64,000 nt of DNA, from the NCBI RefSeq assembly GCF_019219075.1, contig NZ_JAHUWJ010000002.1, positions 186,001-250,000 on the forward strand. Direction: 5' to 3'. This DNA comes from Chitinophaga sp. sic0106 (GTDB taxonomy: Bacteria > Bacteroidota > Bacteroidia > Chitinophagales > Chitinophagaceae). Under the pieces are notes generated by a model. It saw only the letters and a list, made by a program, of their open reading frames with translations. It did no database searches and was not told the origin of the DNA. Shown one piece after another: positions 26,665 through 35,639 of the stretch (its first letter is position 1; each line of letters opens with the position of its first letter). A program made the position numbers and the translations under genes.

Positions 26665-28008
26665 TTATTCCGCCATGGTGGGAAGGCCACCAGCATAGTA
26701 TTTCAATTCTATAATCCCATTCGGAATCATCTTTGAATTCCAGGAATGGTGAATGGCCAAAGCGGCGCCCATAGCCGTTGCCTGTGCCATGGAAGCGGCA
26801 AAGACTTCTATCCCGTTAAACAGCATGGCCAGCATGTTCATATAAATCTGGTTTTTGCTGAATCCTCCATCTACAAATATGCGTTTTACACCACCATTGT
26901 TCATCACCAGTTGGGTGGCGTGGTATTGTTGCGTGGCCAGGTCAAATAACAGCTGGTGGTAGGCCTCCGTATCATCTGTGAAGATGCTGAGGTCGCGGTC
27001 AGCGAAGTTGCCCGCCGGTCGCAAGGTAATAGCCGGCTGGTAGTCCATATGCCGGTATTTCATGGCGGCCTGACCAAAGTGTGCGGAGATGCGTTTCAGT
27101 TGCTGCTCGTGCTCATAGCCTGCAAAGAGTCGGGACGCCTTTACCGGGTTACCCTGGTAGGTCATGTAGCAGAGGCAGTCCTGGCGGAGCTCTTCAGCGG
27201 TGAGCGGGGAGTTGTTAAACGGGTTGAGGCTGATACACCAGGTACCGGTGCTCAGTAGAATAAACGGCTCATGAAAGCATACCAGGTAAGGGATCAGTGC
27301 TGCGGAGCTATCGTGCAGGCCGGTGCCTATCTGGTAGCCTCCTCCTGGAAACAGTGCTGGCAACACCTGGGAGGCCGGCATTACCGGTGCCAGCTTTTCG
27401 TATATACCTTCCTGATGTACCCATTGGTGGTATTTATTCTCTCCAAAATTCCAGAGGTTGGTATGACAACCAATGCTGGTAAGGTCGGTGGCGGCCTGGC
27501 CGGTGAGCAGGTAGCTCATATATTGTGGCAGGTGCAACGCATAGCGGGTGGAGCGGAACACGTCCGGGCGTTCATGCTTGAGCCGGTATAGCTGCATGCC
27601 TGAATTGAGGCTGCCGAGTACGGGCGAGGCTGTTTGCACAGAGAAAATATCTTCTCCCCCATAATCCTGATAAAACTGCTGCTGCAAGGCGGCAGGGTAG
27701 GGTTTCAGGTAATTATAAAGGGGGGTAAGCGGGTTACCATCTTCATTTACATACACAAAACTTGCCCCATAAGTGGAGAAGTTGATGGCTTTGATCTCTA
27801 CCTCTTTCTTTTTGAAAACTTCACGCAGGGAATCAAACACAGACAGGCGAAGACTTTCGAGGTTTTCGCATGGATCTCCGTCTTCATCTGTTGTTTCATT
27901 GAATCGGGCTGTTCTTTCAAAAATAAGCTGGTACTGTTCATCAAACAGGAACAGTTTCTTGTTGGTTTTACCAACATCGAATACGACTATAACGGGAATC
28001 TTTTTCAT
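26665..28008 (-). CDS. FGGY-family carbohydrate kinase, probable rhamnulokinase
   Basis: A 447-residue sugar kinase. The N-terminal VIVVFDVGKTNKKLFLFDEQ is the phosphate-1 motif; FSTYGASFVYVNEDG, GCHTNLWNFGENKYHQWV and the C-terminal VDGGFSKNQIYMNMLA fit the FGGY fold. It is shorter than, and different from, the typical E. coli RhaB. As the last gene of the minus-strand rhamnose operon (56 bases after rhaI) it most likely phosphorylates L-rhamnulose, giving the substrate of the aldolase encoded upstream. L-fuculose as substrate cannot be excluded from sequence alone. Confidence 0.8.
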   Translation of the reverse strand: MKKIPVIVVFDVGKTNKKLFLFDEQYQLIFERTARFNETTDEDGDPCENLESLRLSVFDSLREVFKKKEVEIKAINFSTYGASFVYVNEDGNPLTPLYNYLKPYPAALQQQFYQDYGGEDIFSVQTASPVLGSLNSGMQLYRLKHERPDVFRSTRYALHLPQYMSYLLTGQAATDLTSIGCHTNLWNFGENKYHQWVHQEGIYEKLAPVMPASQVLPALFPGGGYQIGTGLHDSSAALIPYLVCFHEPFILLSTGTWCISLNPFNNSPLTAEELRQDCLCYMTYQGNPVKASRLFAGYEHEQQLKRISAHFGQAAMKYRHMDYQPAITLRPAGNFADRDLSIFTDDTEAYHQLLFDLATQQYHATQLVMNNGGVKRIFVDGGFSKNQIYMNMLAMLFNGIEVFAASMAQATAMGAALAIHHSWNSKMIPNGIIELKYYAGGLPTMAE

Positions 28009-28063
28009 GCCTCAAGGATTTGGGGCCAACGCATGAATGGCTGAACTTGAGTATTGGGTTTCT

Positions 28064-29338
28064 TTATAATCCGGTTGCGATGCTCACGGCGCCTCTTTCT
28101 TTGATGAGATTTTTTCTGATCTCACCGTTACGGAAGGCTGCCAGCGGCTGTAATGCGCCGCCATCCAGCAGTCGTGCTTCGGCTACCAGCGGACGAACGT
28201 CTGTACGGTATGCCTGTTGCAGGATCTCCTGTGCACGGGTCACATCATTTTGCAGCTGCGCTTCTGTGAGGGCCTTACGATCTACCAGCAGCGCCTGTGC
28301 ATAAGCGATCATAATCGCTTCCACGGACTGCAGGAGGTCTTCCAGCGGGTCTTTAACGTTATGGGAAGCGTCGATCATCCAGCCCAGGTCAGTGGCATGT
28401 TCCATGCCTCTGGCGTCCATACCTTCGATGAGCTCATTGAAGATAAGGAATAGCTGGTAAGGTTTGATCGCACCTACGGTGAGATCATCGTCGCCATATT
28501 TGGAATCGTTGAAGTGGAAGCCACCGAGTTTTCCTTCCATGAGCAGCAGCGAAACGATTTGTTCGATGTTGACATTCGGGTGGTGGTGGCCCAGGTCTAC
28601 CAGGGTATACGCCTGCGGACCCAGCTTGCTGGCGTACAGGTAGCTTTGGCCCCAGTCGCCCACAGTAGTAGAGTAGAAGTTAGGCTCAAAGGCTTTGTAT
28701 TCCACAAACATTTTCCAGTTTTCAGGCAGTGCTTTGTATACTTCCTGGAGGCCGGAGAGGGTGTTCTGGAAGGCCTTACGGAAGTTGAGCTGCCCTGGGA
28801 AGCAGGAGCCGTCGGACAACCACACGGTGAGTGAGGTGGAACCGAGTTCGATACCGTAGTTGATTACTTCGATATTATGGTCGATGGCCTGTTTGCGGGT
28901 GGCAGCGTCTACATGTTGCAGGGAACCGAATTTATAGCTCAGTGTCTGACCTGGCTGGTCCTGGAAAGTATTGGAGTTCATCGCATCAAATACGATCCCT
29001 TTCTGGGCAGCTAAGGCCTTAATATGGGATGGATTGGAAGGGATGTCCCAGGGAATATGCAGGGAAATGGCGCCACTCGATCTGTTGAGGGCGTGCAGCA
29101 TACCGATGTCTGAGATTTTTTCTTCCAGGTTACGTGGTTCACCACCACCGGGAAAGCGGCCAAAGCGGGTACCGCCGGTGCCGAGTGCCCAGCTGGGGAT
29201 GGCTATCTGGAAGGCGCGTAGCTTGTCGATAATAGCAGCAGCGTTAGGCACGGTGGAGGCGATATAATCGAAAGCCTTACCATGCGCGGCCAACAGTGGT
29301 TCGTTATACGCTTCAATCTGGTATTTCTCAATATCCAT
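28064..29338 (-). CDS. rhaI: L-rhamnose isomerase (RhaI type)
   Basis: A 424-residue TIM-barrel isomerase for L-rhamnose to L-rhamnulose. It begins MDIEKYQIEAYNEPLLAAHG and carries GTGGTRFGRFPGGGEPRN, a mark of the RhaI group rather than E. coli RhaA. Metal ligands are expected in MFVEYKAFEPNFYST, TLVDLGHHHPNV and GFHFNDSKYGDDDL. It lies 14 bases after rhaM in the same direction. Confidence 0.93.
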   Translation of the reverse strand: MDIEKYQIEAYNEPLLAAHGKAFDYIASTVPNAAAIIDKLRAFQIAIPSWALGTGGTRFGRFPGGGEPRNLEEKISDIGMLHALNRSSGAISLHIPWDIPSNPSHIKALAAQKGIVFDAMNSNTFQDQPGQTLSYKFGSLQHVDAATRKQAIDHNIEVINYGIELGSTSLTVWLSDGSCFPGQLNFRKAFQNTLSGLQEVYKALPENWKMFVEYKAFEPNFYSTTVGDWGQSYLYASKLGPQAYTLVDLGHHHPNVNIEQIVSLLLMEGKLGGFHFNDSKYGDDDLTVGAIKPYQLFLIFNELIEGMDARGMEHATDLGWMIDASHNVKDPLEDLLQSVEAIMIAYAQALLVDRKALTEAQLQNDVTRAQEILQQAYRTDVRPLVAEARLLDGGALQPLAAFRNGEIRKNLIKERGAVSIATGL

Positions 29339-29352
29339 AACGTGTAGTGTTT

Positions 29353-29667
29353 TTAGGCCAGAAAAAATACTTCTTTTAATGGAAAACTCACAGGAGAATT
29401 ATCCTCGTTGGTTTCCATAATGTCTTTCATATAGGCCCACCAGCGTTTCATCACCGGATGATCCGGCAGATTTTGTAACGCCTGCGGGTCTTCAATGTCC
29501 ATTTGGGCGAACAGGTAATTCGTATCATGATCAAGGAAAATGGAATAATTGCTTATTCCATTTTCCTTTAACAGGGCGTGCAGTTCCGGCCACAGTTCAT
29601 CGTGGCGTTTTTTATATTCAGCTTCAAAGCCTTTGAAGAGTTTCATTTTAGATGCTACCCTGGGCAT
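29353..29667 (-). CDS. rhaM: L-rhamnose mutarotase
   Basis: A 104-residue protein that interconverts alpha- and beta-L-rhamnopyranose. His22 in YKKRHDELWPELHALLKE is the catalytic His, and the aromatic cluster KRWWAYMKDIM near residue 75 is conserved. Normal family length. It is in the rhamnose operon, 18 bases after the aldolase/dehydrogenase and 14 before rhaI. Confidence 0.95.
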   Translation of the reverse strand: MPRVASKMKLFKGFEAEYKKRHDELWPELHALLKENGISNYSIFLDHDTNYLFAQMDIEDPQALQNLPDHPVMKRWWAYMKDIMETNEDNSPVSFPLKEVFFLA

Positions 29668-29685
29668 ACTACGGGATTTAGGTGA

Positions 29686-31815
29686 TTATCTTACGAAAGC
29701 CATGGCCACGCCACCGTCTACGTTCAGCACGTTGCCGGTAGCTTTGTTGAGCAGGCCGCCTACAAAGGCAAAGCATGCATTGGCGATATCTTCCGGCAGG
29801 ATGATTTCGTTGAGCAAAGTTCTGCTGGCGTAGAATGCCGGCAGGTCTTCCACTTTCACACCGTAAGCTTTTGCGCGGCCTTGTGCCCAGGCGCCTTCCC
29901 AGATTTTACTATCGGAGATTACGGCGTCAGGATTTACTACGTTTACGCGTATACGATCGGCGCCCAGTTCAGCGGCATTGAGGCGACTGAGGTGCAGCTG
30001 TGCGGATTTTGCGGAGCCGTAGGCTGCGTTGTTAGGGCCGGATACGAGTGCATTTTTGGATACAATGTTGAGTACATCACCACCTACACCCTGCTTGCGC
30101 ATGATGTTTACGCCTGCCTGTGTAACGAGGAACTGGCCTTTTACAAGTACATCATACAGCAGGTCCCAATCGGCCTCTGTATGCTCGTCGAGCGGTTTGG
30201 AGATGGAGAGGCCGGCGCAGTTTACTACGATGTCCACACCACCGAAGGTGAGGGCCGCATGCTGGAAGATGGCTACTACGCTGTCTTTAGCGGTAACATC
30301 GATCAGGTGTGCGGTGAAGCCGTCTTTACCATATTGTTTTTCGAAGGAGGCGTTGGCCACTTCGAGGCGATTAGCATCGTTATCACAGATGACAACTACT
30401 GCGCCTTCGTTGGCGAACCTTTGGGCGATAGCTTTACCGATACCGCCGGCGCTGCCGGTAACGAGGGCAATGCGGCCGGAGAGTGGTTTAGGCTTAGGCA
30501 TGCGCTGGAGCTTCGCTTCTTCGAGCAGCCAGTATTCGATGTCGAATGCTTCCTGGCGTGGCAGGGATGTATAGGACGAAATGGCTTCAGCGCCGCGCAT
30601 TACGTTGATGGCGTTGATATAGAATTCAGCGGCTACGCGGGCAGTTTGTTTATCTTTTGCGAAGGTAAACATACCCACGCCTGGCCATAGGATCACCACC
30701 GGGTTAGGGTCGCGCATGGCTGGGCTGTTGGCATGTTTGCAGGTTTCGTAGTAGTCGGCATACATTTTACGGTACGCTTCAAACTGCGGTGCCAGCTTTT
30801 CTTTAATTTCTTTTGTATTAGAGAGATCTGTGTCTGCGGCTATTTCCAATACCAGCGGACTGATTTTGGTACGGAGGAAGTGGTCCGGGCAGCTGGTTCC
30901 CAGCGGTGCGAGGCGTTCCAGGTCGTTGGAGTTGGTGAATTCCAGTACCCGTTTATCATCGGTAAAGTGGCCGATCATTTTGGTGTAGCTGGAGCAGAAT
31001 CCGCGCAGCACCGGTGCCAGTGTGGCGGCTTGTTTGGATCTGTCGGCCGCAGGCAGGGGCGCTGATTTTTGTCCGCCGAATACGGGGCGTTTTGCGCCTT
31101 CGTTTTCGGCGATAAATGCAGCGCAGCGTTCGATCACTTCCAGGGTGTTGATATAGCTTTCATAAGCGGTATCCCCCCAGGTGAAGAGGCCGTGGGAGCC
31201 GAGCATGATACCCCGGATGCCTGGATTTTCAGCGAGGCATTGGGCGAGTTTCAGACCCAGGTCAAAGCCGGGGCGCTGCCATTCTACCCATCCGATGGTA
31301 CCGTTAAACAGCTCCTGGGTGATGCGTTTACCATCTTTTGCCGCAGCAATGGCGATGGCTGCATCCGGGTGGAGGTGGTCGATGTGTTTGAAAGGCAGGA
31401 AAGCGTGCAGGGTGGTATCTATGGAAGGGGCTTTGGACTGGAGGTCGTAGATGCAGTAGTTTTGCAGTTCTACCATCTCATCTTCCATTTGTTTACCCTT
31501 ATAGATATTTTTCAGCTGGTGCAGTTTTTCTACGTACAGCGCTGCCAGGCCGCTTTTCTTAAGCGTGCCGAGGTCACCGCCGGAGCCTTTCACCCACATT
31601 ACTTCCGTTTCAGCACCGCTCAATGGATCGGTGGCTGTTACTTTGCAGGAGGTGTTGCCGCCGCCGTAGTTGGTCAGTCGCAGATCAGCGCCGAGCAGGT
31701 TAGAGCGGTAGATGAGGAGGGCAACTTCGTCACCCGCCATGGATGCGGCTTTTTCAGCATCCCACAAATAACTTACATGTTTGAATTGGGTGATAGTGCC
31801 ATTGTTGATTGACAT
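29686..31815 (-). CDS. Bifunctional rhamnulose-1-phosphate aldolase / lactaldehyde dehydrogenase
   Basis: A 709-residue fusion. Residues about 30-430 are a class II aldolase domain (TNYGGGNTSCKV, then HIDHLHPDAAIAIAA, then GSHGLFTWGDTAYE) that splits L-rhamnulose 1-phosphate into dihydroxyacetone phosphate and L-lactaldehyde. Residues about 445-709 are a short-chain dehydrogenase: the NAD motif TGSAGGIGKAIAQRFA near 450 and the catalytic Tyr/Lys in AAYGSAKSAQLHLSR near 598. The second domain is expected to oxidise L-lactaldehyde. The fusion is the RhaEW/YuxG type known in several phyla. It follows rhaT by 24 bases. Confidence 0.92.
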   Translation of the reverse strand: MSINNGTITQFKHVSYLWDAEKAASMAGDEVALLIYRSNLLGADLRLTNYGGGNTSCKVTATDPLSGAETEVMWVKGSGGDLGTLKKSGLAALYVEKLHQLKNIYKGKQMEDEMVELQNYCIYDLQSKAPSIDTTLHAFLPFKHIDHLHPDAAIAIAAAKDGKRITQELFNGTIGWVEWQRPGFDLGLKLAQCLAENPGIRGIMLGSHGLFTWGDTAYESYINTLEVIERCAAFIAENEGAKRPVFGGQKSAPLPAADRSKQAATLAPVLRGFCSSYTKMIGHFTDDKRVLEFTNSNDLERLAPLGTSCPDHFLRTKISPLVLEIAADTDLSNTKEIKEKLAPQFEAYRKMYADYYETCKHANSPAMRDPNPVVILWPGVGMFTFAKDKQTARVAAEFYINAINVMRGAEAISSYTSLPRQEAFDIEYWLLEEAKLQRMPKPKPLSGRIALVTGSAGGIGKAIAQRFANEGAVVVICDNDANRLEVANASFEKQYGKDGFTAHLIDVTAKDSVVAIFQHAALTFGGVDIVVNCAGLSISKPLDEHTEADWDLLYDVLVKGQFLVTQAGVNIMRKQGVGGDVLNIVSKNALVSGPNNAAYGSAKSAQLHLSRLNAAELGADRIRVNVVNPDAVISDSKIWEGAWAQGRAKAYGVKVEDLPAFYASRTLLNEIILPEDIANACFAFVGGLLNKATGNVLNVDGGVAMAFVR

Positions 31816-31839
31816 AATTGCTATAATTTTCGCTTGATC

Positions 31840-32895
31840 TTATTTATCCAGTGAATTACCGTATCCTACCAGCATTACGGAAATGATGATGGTGGTAATA
31901 CCAATAAGGATGGTGGTTAAAGTTTTTTTGCTGACGCCTTTCCATTCTTTCAGCGCAAAGCCCCAGAGGCTGGAAATCAGGATGATAAAGGCCATGTGAA
32001 GTATCCAGGAGCTGGGCGCATTTTCGAGTTTACTTTCGCCCATGCCATAGAAGAAAAACTGTAAAAACCAGGTGGTACCGGCAATGGCAGCAAACACGTA
32101 GTTGTTGACCAGCGGGGTGCTGCGGTTGGTATAATCACCAAAGGTTTTGTTGCGGGTATTGAGGATCATGCACCAGATGAAGTTGGTAGTAAGGCCACCC
32201 AGCATGATGATGACAAATATTACGTTATTACGGAACAGCGGGTTGGCCTGGTTTTCCACGGCGGCACGGCCCATCGGCTCACCGGCAGCAATCGCAAAGC
32301 TCATACAGGCGCTCAGGATGCCGGAAATGATGGCTACTGTAAGGCCTTTCTTTAAATCGAACTCCTTAATATGTTCCTTCTTCTTCTCTTCAGGTAAATC
32401 CCCTTCTTTAAACATACCTGCTCTGCCGCAGATGGCGATACCTAACAGGCATACTACCACGCCGAGCAATATAAAATGACCACTGGGCTGCTGGATCATG
32501 CGGGAGAATGTATCTTCGCTGCCACCGGTAAACTCACGATAAATAGGCGGAATGAGCGCACCAAACGCAGAACAGAAGCCCAGGGCAACTGCCATGCCGA
32601 GGCTCATGCCCAGGTAACGCATGCTCAGCCCGAAAGTTAACCCACCAATACCCCATAACACACCCAGGGTATATGTCCAGAAAAGGGTAGTGAAATCAGT
32701 ATTGCCGATGATATCCATAAAGCCGGGTATGGTAAGCCAGGCCGCTATAAAAGGAACAATCAGCCAGGAGAAAATACCTCCTGTAATCCAATAACTTTCC
32801 CAGCTCCAGCCTCTTACTTTTTTATATGGAATGTAAAAGCTGCCGCTGGCGAAGCCACCGATAAAGTGGAACAGAATACCTAGAATTGCTTGCAT
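31840..32895 (-). CDS. rhaT: L-rhamnose/H+ symporter
   Basis: A 351-residue inner-membrane transporter with about ten hydrophobic helices. The N-terminus GILFHFIGGFASGSFYIPYKKVRGWSWES is split here as the conserved first helix and the loop YKKVRGW; LGVLWGIGGLTFGLSMRYLG is also typical of RhaT. It imports L-rhamnose and is the first gene of the operon, reading away from the GntR regulator. Confidence 0.93.
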   Translation of the reverse strand: MQAILGILFHFIGGFASGSFYIPYKKVRGWSWESYWITGGIFSWLIVPFIAAWLTIPGFMDIIGNTDFTTLFWTYTLGVLWGIGGLTFGLSMRYLGMSLGMAVALGFCSAFGALIPPIYREFTGGSEDTFSRMIQQPSGHFILLGVVVCLLGIAICGRAGMFKEGDLPEEKKKEHIKEFDLKKGLTVAIISGILSACMSFAIAAGEPMGRAAVENQANPLFRNNVIFVIIMLGGLTTNFIWCMILNTRNKTFGDYTNRSTPLVNNYVFAAIAGTTWFLQFFFYGMGESKLENAPSSWILHMAFIILISSLWGFALKEWKGVSKKTLTTILIGITTIIISVMLVGYGNSLDK

Positions 32896-32963
32896 GGTGG
32901 AATTTTAAGGCTAAAGTTGTTTTTTGGTTTGATATTTAAAGTTATATAATGGGGGATGTCTAA

Positions 32964-32993
32964 CTGTCATGTACTGTCATGCTTATGATACAG
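32964..32993. promoter_or_regulatory. Candidate operator array between rhaT and the GntR regulator
   Basis: Two direct copies of CTGTCATG, 10 bases apart (32964-32971 and 32974-32981), are followed by an inverted related half-site TGATACAG (32986-32993). A possible rhaT -7 element on the minus strand, TAACTTTA, lies at 32937-32944. The array is placed to control both divergent genes. Confidence 0.5.
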
Positions 32994-33045
32994 ACTTTCA
33001 GTAATTTTACTAACTTGTTGCTGAAACGATAAATTCCACAGCGAT

Positions 33046-34080
33046 TTGATCAAACAACACCCGCTATTTAAGTATATATATATTGATGATTTTTCGGTTA
33101 CACCGAAGTACTTCCAGCTGGCCAACTCTATCATCAAATCCATTGCAGACGGTAAGCTGCAACAGGACGATATCATGCCATCCATCAACGAGGTAAGCTG
33201 TGTGTTCGATATTTCCAGGGATACGGCCGAAAAAGCCTATAAGTACCTGAAAGGACTGGGTATATTGGGTTCTGTGCCTGGAAAAGGGTACTTTATAAAA
33301 CATACCAACCTCGGAAAGCAGTATAAGATACTGCTCTTGTTCAATAAATTAAGCGAGCACAAGAAAATTATATACGACAGCTTCGCGGATAAGCTCGGGG
33401 AGCAGGCCAGTATCGACTTTTATATTTATAACAGCGATTTCGGGCTGTTTCGTAAGCTGCTGTCCCAGAACCTGGACGCCTATACGCATGTGGTGATACT
33501 GCCGCACTTCCGGGAGCGCTGGGATAACGTAGACGAAGTCGTGAACAGTATTCCAAAGGAAAAACTGATTCTCCTCGATAAAAAATTGAAAGGGGTAACA
33601 GGAGAATACGGAGCAGTAGTGGAAAATTTCCAGGAAGATATTATCTCCGTGCTGGAACAAGCCAAAGACAGGCTGCAAAAGTACCAGACGCTCAAAATCA
33701 TCTTCCCGGATCATAGCTACTATCCGGAAGAAATCCAGCAGGGCTTCCTGCAATTCTGCCAGAACTATGCCTTCCAGTATGAAATTGTAAAAGATATTGA
33801 TAAAGAAACTATTAACCGGGGAGATGTGTATATCAACCTGCGGGAAAGTGATCTCGTTACTTTAATAGAAAAAATTATCTCGCTGGACCTGGTAATCGGG
33901 AAAGATGTTGGCATTATCTCTTACAACGAAACACCGCTGAAAAAGCTGATCCTCAACGGACTCACCACAATATCAACCGACTTTAAATACATGGGCGAAA
34001 CAGCTGCACAGCTGATTCTTGAAAATACTACCGCACAAATAGAAGTTCCTTTTTATTTAACAATGCGACAATCTCTTTAA
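33046..34080 (+). CDS. GntR-type regulator with sugar-binding domain, probable rhamnose regulator
   Basis: A 344-residue regulator. The winged helix at about 18-86 includes YFQLANSIIKSIADGKLQ and INEVSCVFDISRDTAEKAYK; the rest (about 95-340) is a periplasmic-binding-protein-like ligand domain. The frame is closed by a stop at 33022-33024, and there is no ATG or GTG before the DNA-binding domain, so TTG at 33046 is the likely start. It diverges from the rhamnose operon and probably senses L-rhamnose or a pathway intermediate. Its stop codon is directly followed by the ATG of the acetylesterase gene. Confidence 0.88.
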   Translation: MIKQHPLFKYIYIDDFSVTPKYFQLANSIIKSIADGKLQQDDIMPSINEVSCVFDISRDTAEKAYKYLKGLGILGSVPGKGYFIKHTNLGKQYKILLLFNKLSEHKKIIYDSFADKLGEQASIDFYIYNSDFGLFRKLLSQNLDAYTHVVILPHFRERWDNVDEVVNSIPKEKLILLDKKLKGVTGEYGAVVENFQEDIISVLEQAKDRLQKYQTLKIIFPDHSYYPEEIQQGFLQFCQNYAFQYEIVKDIDKETINRGDVYINLRESDLVTLIEKIISLDLVIGKDVGIISYNETPLKKLILNGLTTISTDFKYMGETAAQLILENTTAQIEVPFYLTMRQSL

Positions 34081-35382
34081 ATGTTATTACATGCGACTCT
34101 CTTGCTGGCGGGACTTATCCCTCCGTCAGACACAACGAAATTTTATTTCGGCGGTGAAAATGTACGTGGATGCAAACAGGTGACAGCCAATGCTATTTAT
34201 TCGGACAGTATCGGATTTGGATTTGAAGAATCAAAGGTCGTGGATGTGCGCCCCAAAGGCCGTAGCCTCATTACCGGCGAGTCCCCTTACTTCTTTTCAG
34301 TAAAATTACCGGAAGGTAATTATGATGTTACCGTAGGCCTGGTAGCGGGCAGCGACCCTAAAAGTGTTGCCATTCGTGCGGAAAACCGGCGTAACATGAC
34401 CGGTAAAATCGACCTGGCGCCTGCTAATTTAACGCAGGTCAGTTTCACGGTACATGTGCGGGATACCTTCATTCGCAATAGTAACGGGGAAGTCACTGAC
34501 CGTGTACGCATCAAGCCCCGGGAAAGAAATTATGCCCAATGGGATAACCGCCTCACCATTGAGTTTGCAGGTGACAGCCCCAGTGTAAGAACGTTGGCTG
34601 TTACGCCAAACACCAAAGCCACCACTGTTTTCCTTGCCGGCAATTCCACTGTAGTAGACCAGGACAAAGAACCCTGGGCTTCCTGGGGACAAATGATTCC
34701 CGCGTTTTTTCAACCCGGTAAAGTGGCCATCGCCAATTACGCGGAAAGCGGTGAATCCCTCAGCTCCTGGATTCGTGCCAAACGTTTTGAGAAAGTACTG
34801 CGTTTAATGAAACCAGGTGATTACCTGCTGGTAGAATTCGGGCACAATGATCAGAAACAGAAAGGGGAGGGCATAGGCGCCTTTACATCTTACAGTAAAG
34901 ACCTGAGGTATGTAATAGATGAGGTAAGAAAGAAAAAGGGAATTCCTGTGCTGGTGACTTCCGTACAGAGAAGAAGTTTTGATAGTACAGGTCATATTCA
35001 GCATACCCTGGGCGATTACCCTGCTGCCGTACGTGCAGTGGCCAAAGAAAAAGGTACGGCGGTTATTGACCTGAATAAAGTTACGAAGGTAATGTATGAG
35101 GCATGGGGAGAAGAAAAGTCGATCAGGGCATTTGTGCATTATCCTGCGAACACATTTCCCGGACAAACTGCCGAACTAAAAGATAATACTCATTTTAACA
35201 ATTTTGGCGCCTGGGAAGTAGCCAAATGTGTGGTAAAAGAAATCCAGGATAACAATATTCCGCTTGTGAAATTACTGAGAAAAAATCTCCCTGCTTTTGA
35301 TCCTGCCCATCCTGATTCTCCTGAAATGCTGTACTGGCCGGCGAGCCGACTGAGAGCATCCGCTAAACCTGACGGAAATTAA
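34081..35382 (+). CDS. CE12-type rhamnogalacturonan acetylesterase (SGNH hydrolase)
   Basis: A 433-residue secreted esterase with a short signal (LLHATLLLAGLIPP). Residues about 20-170 form a beta-sandwich with YFGGENVRGCKQV; the SGNH domain begins near 180. Blocks: FLAGNSTVVD with Ser189, YAESGESLSSW, EFGHNDQ with Asn256, and LKDNTHFNNFGA with Asp368 and His371. Asn replaces the usual Asp of the GDS motif. The CE12 family removes acetyl groups from rhamnogalacturonan. It starts right at the end of the GntR gene (TAA-ATG), so it is coupled to rhamnose control and opens the pectin locus. Confidence 0.87.
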   Translation: MLLHATLLLAGLIPPSDTTKFYFGGENVRGCKQVTANAIYSDSIGFGFEESKVVDVRPKGRSLITGESPYFFSVKLPEGNYDVTVGLVAGSDPKSVAIRAENRRNMTGKIDLAPANLTQVSFTVHVRDTFIRNSNGEVTDRVRIKPRERNYAQWDNRLTIEFAGDSPSVRTLAVTPNTKATTVFLAGNSTVVDQDKEPWASWGQMIPAFFQPGKVAIANYAESGESLSSWIRAKRFEKVLRLMKPGDYLLVEFGHNDQKQKGEGIGAFTSYSKDLRYVIDEVRKKKGIPVLVTSVQRRSFDSTGHIQHTLGDYPAAVRAVAKEKGTAVIDLNKVTKVMYEAWGEEKSIRAFVHYPANTFPGQTAELKDNTHFNNFGAWEVAKCVVKEIQDNNIPLVKLLRKNLPAFDPAHPDSPEMLYWPASRLRASAKPDGN

Positions 35383-35420
35383 TTTTTTTTGTGCATTAAT
35401 TTAACAATCAGTAAGTTGAA

Positions 35421-35487
35421 GTCCTGCGCTCCTGAAAATAAGTGTCAAAATAACAATTAAATTTAGCAAAACAGGATGGCGCAGGAC
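35421..35487. repeat. Inverted repeat upstream of the pectin SusCD operon
   Basis: GTCCTGCGC-TCCTG at 35421-35434 pairs with CAGGA-TG-GCGCAGGAC at 35472-35487 (14 pairs, one 2-base bulge). The 37-base AT-rich loop contains TAAATTTA and a candidate AraR site. No T tract follows, so a simple terminator is unlikely. Confidence 0.5.
35440..35458. promoter_or_regulatory. Weak AraR-like site upstream of the pectin operon
   Basis: AAGTGT-N7-ACAATT differs from the two arabinose operators by one base in the left half and agrees with the araB site at about 20 of 26 positions when flanks are included. It lies inside the inverted-repeat loop, about 180 bases before the first FAS1 gene. Confidence 0.35.
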
Positions 35488-35639
35488 AGTACTATTATAC
35501 AAATAAGATATTTTTAAAACAGAAACACACCAGCAACCAACAGAGGGTGTCGCCAGAGTAGACACTCGTTATGAACAGTATTCACGTTATTGATTAAACA
35601 ACCGGGCAGTCAACCCCCGGGTACAAAACCACGATAGTA

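Noticed and set aside
29881..31812. Two long plus-strand frames opposite the aldolase/dehydrogenase
   Set aside because: They follow the codon pattern of the minus-strand enzyme and show no recognisable protein feature.
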